Part shown: piece after piece, positions 35,111-42,439 of the stretch
How the letters are laid out: each line of letters opens with the position of its first letter
Position numbering within the stretch: the first letter of the stretch is position 1
Assembly: GCA_029688905.1 (NCBI GenBank)
Contig: JARULB010000005.1
Coordinates: 248,001-312,000 of the forward strand
Direction: 5' to 3'
DNA length: 64,000 nucleotides
Origin: Balneolales bacterium ANBcel1
Lineage (GTDB): Bacteria; Bacteroidota; Rhodothermia; Balneolales; Natronogracilivirgulaceae
Made by a program: the position numbers and the translations under genes
Notes under the pieces: model-generated
Database searches by the model: none
What the model saw: only the letters and a program-made list of their open reading frames with translations
What the model was told of the DNA's origin: nothing

Positions 35111-36172
35111 TTATTCGGTAAAGTAAAATGATCCGTTTTTCTCGGTAAAACTTATGTTGAGGGTCAGGCTAACCGCCTCAATCACCTCTCTGACCGGCTG
35201 GTTTTGCCGGAAAGACGATGTCAGCTTTTTTTCATACAGCTCCGGCTTTTCAGGGTCTATCTCTATGCTGATGTTGTACCAGCGCTGCAACTCCAGGGCT
35301 ACCCGGTCCAGCGGCTCCTGCTGAAATACCAGCTCCCCCTCAATCCAGCCAAGATATTTCGACATATCGGAGAGTTCGCTTACTTCGACAACACCCTCGG
35401 GCGTGTATATCCCCAGATGATTTCCGGAAATTCTGGCCGGTACTGCTGCATCATCCCTTCTGCCCTCAAGCGATACGACGCCGGAAATTACCGCCACGGA
35501 GACAAAGTCGTCTTCGGGATAGGAAGAGACGTTAAATCGGGTACCCAGTACACGTGTGATGGTTTTTTCCGTTTTTACGATAAAGGTTTTGCCGGGCTCC
35601 GGCTCCACCTCAAAAAAGGCTTCCCCCTCGAGTTCCACCACCCGATCTTCCAGACCGCGGAAGGATTCCGGCAGAACCAGGCGGCTGCCCGGTTTCAGTA
35701 TAGCCCGGCTGCCATCGGAAAGGGTCAGCCTGGTACGGCTCCCCGGCTGCGCAAAAAACTCCTTGTAGGTGACCTCCGTGACTTCTTCGCGGACGGGCTC
35801 GTCTTCCACATTGTATAGAAACAAAGCGGCCATGGCAACGAAGAGAATGGAGGCGGCCGCAGCAATCCAGCGGTAGCGACTGTTCCCGGCCCTCAGCCTC
35901 CTGCTCAAAAGCTCACTGCTCGTGCCGATGAGGGGCTTTCGCCGGGTATCGACCTCCGGGTGCTTTTTCCTGAAGCGCTCCCACGCCGCATCGGCGTCCC
36001 ACTCTCCCCTCTCTTCAGCCGGCAGGGCATAAATTCGTTTCACAAATGCGAGGCGTTCACTGTTCTCCGGATCCTTCTGAATCCACTCCTCCGTTTTCCG
36101 GAGCTCTTCACCGGACATTTCACCGTTGACGTAGCGGATCAGGTCATTCCAATGGATGTCTTTTTCGTTCAT
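35111..36172 (-). CDS. FecR-type anti-sigma factor
   Basis: 353 residues. A cytoplasmic N-terminal part (LIRYVNGEMSGEELRKTEEW) is followed by one transmembrane helix at about 102-121 (WIAAAASILFVAMAALFLYN), a periplasmic FecR domain (TRLTLSDGSRAILKPGSRL, VELEGEAFFEVEP, GTRFNVSSYPED) and a DUF4974-type STN-like C-terminal domain (LELQRWYNISIEI). It would hold the ECF sigma factor inactive and release it when the SusC STN domain signals. It lies between the sigma gene and susC on the same strand. Confidence 0.93.
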   Translation of the reverse strand: MNEKDIHWNDLIRYVNGEMSGEELRKTEEWIQKDPENSERLAFVKRIYALPAEERGEWDADAAWERFRKKHPEVDTRRKPLIGTSSELLSRRLRAGNSRYRWIAAAASILFVAMAALFLYNVEDEPVREEVTEVTYKEFFAQPGSRTRLTLSDGSRAILKPGSRLVLPESFRGLEDRVVELEGEAFFEVEPEPGKTFIVKTEKTITRVLGTRFNVSSYPEDDFVSVAVISGVVSLEGRRDDAAVPARISGNHLGIYTPEGVVEVSELSDMSKYLGWIEGELVFQQEPLDRVALELQRWYNISIEIDPEKPELYEKKLTSSFRQNQPVREVIEAVSLTLNISFTEKNGSFYFTE

Positions 36173-36493
36173 TTCGTTGTATTAATGTTCTGTCTACTAT
36201 TCACTACCATGAAAGGGTCCGGTACCCCTACACGCTTTCCATATCTTTGGAAAAACAGCGAAGCCATGGGCCACTCGGAAGTTTTACGACAATCCCCGGC
36301 ATCCATCAGCAACCCCGCCCATGTACGGGACCAATCCTGTGCCGAAGCGTGCAACACTTTGATTATCCGTCAATTCCGATGCTGTTGCGTGTTGCGCTGA
36401 AACCGCATTGGCCATTTACCCTTCGGATTTCTGTCATATTCCTTCGGCATGACTATAGATTACCCTGAATGCCCAATTCATTTGTAATACCGG
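36173..36493. other. Spacer between sigma and fecR genes
   Basis: 321 bp with no supported gene. A 62-codon minus-strand frame within it has no recognisable features and low plausibility. The spacer is unusually long for an ECF sigma/anti-sigma pair and could hold a separate promoter for fecR-susC-susD. I found no clear consensus element. Confidence 0.3.
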
Positions 36494-37063
36494 TTATTTA
36501 AAATGGGCCAGTTTTTTGTGCAGAAACTTCAGAGTCCGGCTCATCTGGGTCTCTACGGTTTTAATGGAGATGCCGAGTGTCTCCGCAATTTCACGATAGG
36601 TCAGCTGATCTTCCCGGTGCATCAGAAAAATATTTCGCCGCTGCTCGGGAATCAGCGCAAGTGCATTCCGGACCGCCTCGCGAAATTCGACGAACTCAAT
36701 GTCCTCATCCCGGTAATCGGGATTGTGCTCTATTTCAGGGTGATCAACCACATCCACATGCAAATGCCCTTTTTCCTTTTTTAAATATTTCAGGGCCTGA
36801 TTGCGGACCGCAGTGTATAAATAGGACCGCAGGGTGCCACGCGCCTCAAGCCGGTTGCGATTCTTCCAGATTTCATACAGTACATTGTGGATGATATCTT
36901 CTGCAACCTGCTTTTCCTGTACATATCGCAACAAAAATCGACCCAATTGCGGATAATAATGCTTGTAAAGTGCTTCAAATGACGATGCATCACCGTTGTT
37001 GATACCCTCAACCCAGCTGTTATCCCTCCTTATCCGGTCTTCTATCTGCTGCGCATATTCCAT
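36494..37063 (-). CDS. ECF RNA polymerase sigma factor (Bacteroidota PUL type)
   Basis: 189 residues from the Met at 37061-37063 (MEYAQQIEDRI); an upstream Met at 37093 adds ten residues without a plausible function. Region 2 is visible in FEALYKHYYPQLGRFLLRYV and VAEDIIHNVLYEIWKNR with RSYLYTAVRNQALKYLKK. Region 4 is LIPEQRRNIFLMHREDQLTYREIAETLGISIKTVETQMSR in part, with its helix-turn-helix. It would direct RNA polymerase to the PUL promoters once released from FecR. It is the furthest-upstream gene of the minus-strand PUL. Confidence 0.95.
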   Translation of the reverse strand: MEYAQQIEDRIRRDNSWVEGINNGDASSFEALYKHYYPQLGRFLLRYVQEKQVAEDIIHNVLYEIWKNRNRLEARGTLRSYLYTAVRNQALKYLKKEKGHLHVDVVDHPEIEHNPDYRDEDIEFVEFREAVRNALALIPEQRRNIFLMHREDQLTYREIAETLGISIKTVETQMSRTLKFLHKKLAHFK

Positions 37064-37249
37064 TTCGATTACAACAAAGGTGCACCCCGACAAATGTGTA
37101 AGCTGCTATTACCCTCCGAACAGACAATTTTCGGATCATCCCAAGTAAAATCAAGTTAAATTGAACCGGACTTGTAAACATTTCATCAGGTGTCTGAACA
37201 GTGCATTCCGGCAACGGACAGCGACAGCGGTTGTGAAATCTTTTCGACA

Positions 37250-37286
37250 AGAAAAAACCGGCACGGACATCACATCCGTACCGGTT
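37250..37286 (-). terminator. Terminator-like hairpin upstream of the sigma gene
   Basis: AACCGGCACGGA (37256-37267) and TCCGTACCGGTT (37275-37286) form a 12-bp stem with one mismatch around a 7-nt loop. On the minus strand it is followed by a T run (A residues 37252-37257). It points toward the sigma gene, which starts 187 bp further on, and no minus-strand gene lies upstream of it. It may be an attenuator in the sigma-gene leader or a relic. Confidence 0.6.
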
Positions 37287-37479
37287 GGCTCTGTGTATGG
37301 TACATGCGAATCGGAGGTGCTTTTGCGCTACCAACCTGCTTTTGCCTGTTCATCCTCCCGAGCGACCCGGCCCCCGGTTTCCTGCAGTTATTTTCTGTAC
37401 CCCGTTTTTGCCGAACACCCCCACAATGTTTTTTATTTGAATATCAGAAACCCTTAATATCGTTGAACTACAACAATTT

Positions 37480-37543
37480 GGGAAAATTTTCCCGTCAGAG
37501 AACCGCCCAGTGATTTGTGCTTTTGCATCTTGTTCGTAATTTG
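37480..37543 (+). promoter_or_regulatory. Putative promoter and palindromic site for GH95 gene
   Basis: A perfect 14-bp palindrome GGGAAAATTTTCCC (37480-37493) precedes TTTG (37514-37517), a 19-bp spacer and TAATTTG (37537-37543). This resembles the Bacteroidota TTTG/TAnnTTTG promoter except for one missing base in the -7 box. It lies about 155 bp before the GH95 start. Confidence 0.35.
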
Positions 37544-37697
37544 ACTGGCGGTACTCCGGTCATGTCCGGGGCGGGTTTATCAAGCCGGGGTACCATTACC
37601 GAATCGGTCCGGGACGGGATCGTGCAGTTCAGATATTATCCGCCGGAAAGACCTCTTCACCCCGGGGATCGCCGGGCGTTTTCCACTACCTAAACTG

Positions 37698-40091
37698 ATG
37701 ATCATGCCGAATGAAAAGCTTGTTCCAGTCAGCGCCATCGTGTGTTCCTTTTTTTCTCTTTGCCTCTTTGCCTCCTGCGGTCATATCTCTGCCAGGGAAG
37801 CGGATCCTCTGCCCCTGAAGCTGTGGTATGACCAACCGGCCGCCGACTGGAATGAAGCGCTCCCGGTGGGCAACGGGCGGTTGGGTGCGATGGTTTTCGG
37901 GCGGATCGGATTGGAACGGATTCAGGTCAATGAAGAGTCGCTCTGGGGCGGCAGCAACGTAAACAACAACAATCCCGGAGCTTCTGAAAACCTGCCTGAG
38001 ATACGCCGCCTGATCCTGGACGGTGACATCCCGAAAGCCAAGATACTGGCCGAAGAACATCTGCTGGGCGATCCCTGGGTGGACAACTCCTACCGCACCC
38101 TTGGGGATATTTTTATCGATTTCGGCCACGACGACACCACCGCCGTAACCGCGTATCATCGGGAACTTGACCTGAGAAAAGGTGTCGCCAGCGTATCCTA
38201 CGAAACCCCGCAGGGCGTGTATGCCTACGAAATGTTCTCCTCCGCCCCGGATGATGTGATGGTCCTCCATATGACAACCACGGCACCGGACGGATTCCAG
38301 AATACCACCATTGCCCTGACCAGGGTCGAACACACATTCGTTGATGCCATGAGTGGCGGCCTTACAATGATAGGGCGAATAATTGACGATGAGGCCTCCG
38401 GTCACGGTCCGGCGGGCGCCCACATGCGGTTTGCCTCCCGGCTGGAGGTGTCCGGCTACGACGGCATCCTCACGCAGAACAGCAACACGCTGGTTCTGAA
38501 CGGCGGGCATTCCGCCACACTGCTTTTCAGCGCCGCCACCAACTACGACCTGCCGTCTATGGATTTCGATCGCGGCATAGACCCCCACCAGCGGTCCATG
38601 GATCTTGTCGCCAAAGCCTCTGAGTACAGCTACCAGGAACTCAAATCACGGCATGTAGACGATCATCTGCCGATAATGGATCGGGTCACCATTGACCTGG
38701 GCGGACACGAACGCGACTCCATTCCAACCGGCCGGCGTCTTTCCGAACTTCAGCAAGGTGCCAGCGACCCCGCCCTCAAAGCGCTCTATTTCCAGTTCGG
38801 CCGCTACCTGCTGATGGGCAGCTCCCGGGCTCCCGGTGTTCTTCCGGCCAATCTTCAGGGTATCTGGAACGAGCACATCTGGGCTCCATGGGGGTCCGAT
38901 TACCACGTGAACATTAACATCCAGATGAACTACTGGCCCGCCAATGTCACCAACCTGGACGAAACGGTGTCCCCGCTGGGTGATTTCATGTCGGCGATAA
39001 CGGTGCCCGGCGCAGTGACCGCCCGCGACATGTACGGTGCCGGCGGATGGGCCATGCACCACACCACCGATGTCTTCGGCAAAACCGGTGTCATGGACGG
39101 AATCCACTGGGGGATGTTTCCCCTGGGCGGGGCATGGATGATGTTTCCCCTGTACCGGCATTATGAGTACACGCTGGACACCGACTGGCTTCTCAACCGG
39201 GCCTACCCCGTCATGCGCGGCAGCGCGGAGTTCATCCTGGATTTTCTTGTGGAGGACGACGAAGGCCGACTGGTAACCGTGCCCTCATATTCCCCCGAAA
39301 ACAGCTATATCCTGCCTGAAACCGGAGAAGAGTACCGCATCACCTACGGTCCCACCATGGATATCCAGATCATCCGTGAACTGTTCGGCTACATCCTGGA
39401 TGTGGCCGACAACACCGGAGAAGAGGACGCGTTCCTGGACCGGCTGCGATCTGCCCTGGAGCGCCTGCCGGAGGTACGGATCGGTGCCAATGGCACCATA
39501 ATGGAGTGGATTGAGGATTATGACGAAGCCGAACCCGGTCATCGCCACATATCCCATCTGCTCGGACTTCATCCCGGCACCCATATCACCCGCGATACCC
39601 CGGAGATGTTCGAAGCCGCACGCCGAACCATCGAACGGCGCTTTGAACACGGCGGTGGTCATACCGGATGGAGCATGGCCTGGATCATCAACTTCTACGC
39701 CCGCCTCCTGGATGCGGAAGCCGCGCATCACCATTTCCGCCTGCTGCTGGAACAGTCCACTTTGCCCAACCTGTTCGATACGCATCCACCTTTCCAGATA
39801 GACGGCAATTTCGGCGGTACAGCTGCCGTTGCCGAAATGCTCCTTCAAAGCCACCTGGGGTACATTCAGTTGCTCCCCGCGCTGCCGGAAGCCTGGAGCA
39901 CCGGCCGGGTCACCGGACTCAAGGCCCGGGGCAACTTCGAGATTGACATCGCCTGGGAAGAGCAGCAACTGACCGAAGTGCGCGTCATCTCCCATTCCGG
40001 CCGGCCACTCACCCTGGAATACAACGGACAGCGAGTTGAGCAGGAAACCACCACCGGTGAAATCCTTATTTTTGGCCCCGGACTGCGATGA
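37698..40091 (+). CDS. GH95 alpha-L-fucosidase-type lipoprotein
   Basis: 797 residues. A signal sequence ends near Cys27 (LFASCGHI), suggesting a lipoprotein. The GH95 N-terminal domain is clear: LKLWYDQPAADWNEALPVGNGRLGAMVFG and IQVNEESLWGG in part. The (alpha/alpha)6 barrel carries NIQMNYWPANVTNL near residue 407, PSYSPENSY near residue 534 (the Glu is the candidate general acid) and IDGNFGGTAAVAEML near the C-terminal side. The family comprises alpha-1,2-L-fucosidases and a few alpha-galactosidases. Next to GH74/GH31/GH2 it most likely removes fucose from xyloglucan side chains. It is divergent from the PUL operon, with 634 bp between the starts. Confidence 0.9.
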   Translation: MIMPNEKLVPVSAIVCSFFSLCLFASCGHISAREADPLPLKLWYDQPAADWNEALPVGNGRLGAMVFGRIGLERIQVNEESLWGGSNVNNNNPGASENLPEIRRLILDGDIPKAKILAEEHLLGDPWVDNSYRTLGDIFIDFGHDDTTAVTAYHRELDLRKGVASVSYETPQGVYAYEMFSSAPDDVMVLHMTTTAPDGFQNTTIALTRVEHTFVDAMSGGLTMIGRIIDDEASGHGPAGAHMRFASRLEVSGYDGILTQNSNTLVLNGGHSATLLFSAATNYDLPSMDFDRGIDPHQRSMDLVAKASEYSYQELKSRHVDDHLPIMDRVTIDLGGHERDSIPTGRRLSELQQGASDPALKALYFQFGRYLLMGSSRAPGVLPANLQGIWNEHIWAPWGSDYHVNINIQMNYWPANVTNLDETVSPLGDFMSAITVPGAVTARDMYGAGGWAMHHTTDVFGKTGVMDGIHWGMFPLGGAWMMFPLYRHYEYTLDTDWLLNRAYPVMRGSAEFILDFLVEDDEGRLVTVPSYSPENSYILPETGEEYRITYGPTMDIQIIRELFGYILDVADNTGEEDAFLDRLRSALERLPEVRIGANGTIMEWIEDYDEAEPGHRHISHLLGLHPGTHITRDTPEMFEAARRTIERRFEHGGGHTGWSMAWIINFYARLLDAEAAHHHFRLLLEQSTLPNLFDTHPPFQIDGNFGGTAAVAEMLLQSHLGYIQLLPALPEAWSTGRVTGLKARGNFEIDIAWEEQQLTEVRVISHSGRPLTLEYNGQRVEQETTTGEILIFGPGLR

Positions 40092-40146
40092 GCCGCCAAT
40101 TCACCAGATGCTATGTCACTTATGACAGGCATCGAAATTTCAGACC

Positions 40147-40938
40147 ATGCGGGATAATCCCCTTTTCATCGCTCACGGACCAACACCCGACCTTGTATCA
40201 CCACATAAACACCTGGAACAATTCCCGTACCCGGACAATCCACCCGAATCCGTAATCCAAACCCGTATCAACTCCATGCTTCCTGTTGAGAATTTACTCC
40301 GGGACCGAATTCACATCGGTTTCATCACGGCCGACGGCATCGATCCGTCTGCCTCCCATCCCGAGCTGGAGAAACGCATTTCCGGACTCCTGGCACAGCG
40401 CGTGGAGGCAATCACCGACCACGATGACCGCTTTCGCAAGGCCTGCCGCGACATGATGCGCATCGGCGCCTACAAGCCGACAGGCAGGGGCAAACCCGCC
40501 TCCGAGTACCTGCTGCGGACCGCAGGGGAGGGCCACTTCCCGCGAATCAATCTGGCCGCCGACATCAACAACTACATCTCCCTGAAATTCCTGGTGCCCA
40601 TATCACTTTGGGACCGCGACCGGATTGAAGCCGAATCCTGGCTGTTTCGCCCGGGCTCCGACGGGGAGCAGTTCATCTTCAATCCGTCCGGACAGGCTAT
40701 CGGCCTGAAGGATCTGGTCACCGGCTACGCCATTTCGAAAAAGCAGCAGGAACCGATCGTAACCCCGGTAAAGGACTGCCAGAAAACAAAAACGGATCCA
40801 TCCACCCGAAACATCGCCGCAGCCGTCTATTACCCCGCCGGCTGGCAGGAGTCCCCCGATCTGCAAGACATCCTCAACGAATTCTCGGAACTGCTGGAGG
40901 CCGCCTCGACATCCGTCGAAAGCACCATAGTCCGTTAA
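40147..40938 (+). CDS. Free-standing B3/B4 tRNA-editing-type domain protein
   Basis: 263 residues, no signal peptide. The B3/B4 domain pattern is present: a helical segment ending RMGAYKPTGRGKPASEYLLR in modified form (IGAYKPTGRGKPASEYLLR), then HFPRINLAADINNYISLKFLVPISL, then a beta region with GSDGEQFIFNPSGQ. This fold is the editing domain of the phenylalanyl-tRNA synthetase beta subunit. Free-standing versions occur in bacteria and may edit or bind tRNA, but the role of this one is not known. It begins 55 bp after the GH95 stop on the same strand, so it could share a transcript, although it has no evident link to polysaccharide use. Confidence 0.75.
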   Translation: MRDNPLFIAHGPTPDLVSPHKHLEQFPYPDNPPESVIQTRINSMLPVENLLRDRIHIGFITADGIDPSASHPELEKRISGLLAQRVEAITDHDDRFRKACRDMMRIGAYKPTGRGKPASEYLLRTAGEGHFPRINLAADINNYISLKFLVPISLWDRDRIEAESWLFRPGSDGEQFIFNPSGQAIGLKDLVTGYAISKKQQEPIVTPVKDCQKTKTDPSTRNIAAAVYYPAGWQESPDLQDILNEFSELLEAASTSVESTIVR

Positions 40939-41062
40939 ACCATTGCAGGAAAAATACCTGGCCTGCGCCTTGCGGCTCTGGTTCTAAGGAAGACTCCTCC
41001 AGGTCCGCCTGTGCAGGAGGCTTTCCCGATCCGGTCGCCCTCTTGATCCTGCGGCATCAGAA

Positions 41063-41084
41063 CAAGCCCTTTCAGGCGGGCTTG
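41063..41084. terminator. Weak hairpin between convergent genes
   Basis: CAAGCCC (41063-41069) pairs with GGGCTTG (41078-41084) around an 8-nt loop in the convergent gap between the B3/B4 gene and the attH-like gene. Downstream T content is low on both strands, so its terminator role is tentative. Confidence 0.3.
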
Positions 41085-41100
41085 CTGCTTTCGTCCGCCG

Positions 41101-42411
41101 CTACAGGCGGCCGCTGCCGGTCTCATAGCCTGTCATCTCAACATATCCGTAGCCTTCCACCGGTGCGCCATGGTGGGTCCCGGAGATCCGAATCGCACCT
41201 TCATAGTATTGAAAAGAGACGTTCATCTCCTGATCACGGAACAGGGTGGATAGTTCCAGTTCAAGGGAATGTCCGGGTACCGACAGGCGCCAGGCCACCG
41301 GATACTCCGCTCCGCTATGCGGACTCTTCCAGGTATCGAGAGTCTTCAGAGCCGCGTCGCCGTGTCCGACAGACAGCACGTCGCCCTTCGGGGTTACCAG
41401 ACTTCCCGTTGTGAATGGGCTCAGGGTTCCGTCTTCCTTCCTCAGCTGATAATACATGAGCTCATACCCGTTGGACAGCTGCAGCGAGAACCAGTCCCAG
41501 CCGGTCTGGCCCTCTTCCAGAGCCGAAGTGCTCCATTCATGATCCATCCAGCTGTATCCGGCCACCTCGTGCCGGTCCCCGTCCAGGGTGATGCTGCCCC
41601 ATGTATCCATTCGGGTGAATGAGATATAGTAGGACGCGTTTCCGGGTTCTGAGCCTTTTCGATCGTATCCGCGATCGCCGTGGAAGACCGGTGGCTTCAG
41701 CGGGTCCAGCGAGAGGTCTATGGCCACGCCATCCGTCTCGGCCTCAATACGAACCGGCAATTTTCCGTCACCGCGATCATCTTTCTGATAGTGGTTCAAT
41801 ACTTCCGCATCCGGAAGTAGTTCCTCCACCCTCCAGTTTTCCAGCCAAACAAGAAAGGGTGCCGCCCGGGCTCCGGCCAGACCGGCAGCTCCCCGGCTGA
41901 ACCGTTCCTCATAGATATGCCGCCCTGTCTTCATGTCGGCGACGGCAAAATGCGCCAGGTAGAGCTGGTCTGTCGCCCATCCTCCCGAGGTATCCCCCTG
42001 ATGTTCAATTCCCTCGGCAGGCGGAGCATCGCCGGGGGAATCCGGAGTGAGATCCGGGCCATGTTCACGAGAACCAGTTGCCGGGTCACCTGCAGTTTCA
42101 GGCGGCCTGAGCTGATTCCGGAAGATGGTGAACTGATAGCCAAAATGGCGTCCCTCCTCTGTAAAGAGGTTGCCGGTGTAATACCACCATTCGGTTCGGA
42201 AGCCGGGATGCGGGCCATGGTCTTCGGGAAAAACAAACGTTCGGGGACCGTCGGCGCGTAAAAAGCCCCTGGCATCGCCTTCTCCGGCCAGTGCCTCCAC
42301 GGCTGAAAGGGAAGCCCGGATCTGCGACTCGTCGGAATCCGTAATCCAGCGAACGCCGGCGATCAGGATCAAAACAGCGGCAAGAACCATAAACAGGGAG
42401 CGGTAGCGCAT
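41101..42411 (-). CDS. AttH/CrtC-like lipocalin-type protein of an ABC exporter set
   Basis: 436 residues with an N-terminal membrane-anchor or signal segment (SLFMVLAAVLILIAGV). The body matches the AttH/CrtC (carotenoid 1,2-hydratase-like) double-lipocalin family: FVFPEDHGPHPGFRTEWWYYTGNL, FGYQFTIFR, YLAHFAVAD and AGYSWMDHEWSTS. Residues about 104-144 are a Pro/Gly/Asp/Glu-rich stretch that interrupts the first lipocalin domain. The family name derives from attEFGH in Agrobacterium, where this protein is coded beside an ABC exporter. The gene order here is the same. It starts 28 bp after the permease stop. Substrate and reaction are unknown. Confidence 0.85.
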   Translation of the reverse strand: MRYRSLFMVLAAVLILIAGVRWITDSDESQIRASLSAVEALAGEGDARGFLRADGPRTFVFPEDHGPHPGFRTEWWYYTGNLFTEEGRHFGYQFTIFRNQLRPPETAGDPATGSREHGPDLTPDSPGDAPPAEGIEHQGDTSGGWATDQLYLAHFAVADMKTGRHIYEERFSRGAAGLAGARAAPFLVWLENWRVEELLPDAEVLNHYQKDDRGDGKLPVRIEAETDGVAIDLSLDPLKPPVFHGDRGYDRKGSEPGNASYYISFTRMDTWGSITLDGDRHEVAGYSWMDHEWSTSALEEGQTGWDWFSLQLSNGYELMYYQLRKEDGTLSPFTTGSLVTPKGDVLSVGHGDAALKTLDTWKSPHSGAEYPVAWRLSVPGHSLELELSTLFRDQEMNVSFQYYEGAIRISGTHHGAPVEGYGYVEMTGYETGSGRL

Positions 42412-42439
42412 GGCAGCAACAGGTTTTTGAGATCGATTC

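Noticed and set aside
36169-36357. 62-codon minus-strand frame between sigma and fecR genes
   Set aside because: No family features or clear ribosome binding site; it only fills a spacer and overlaps the fecR start.
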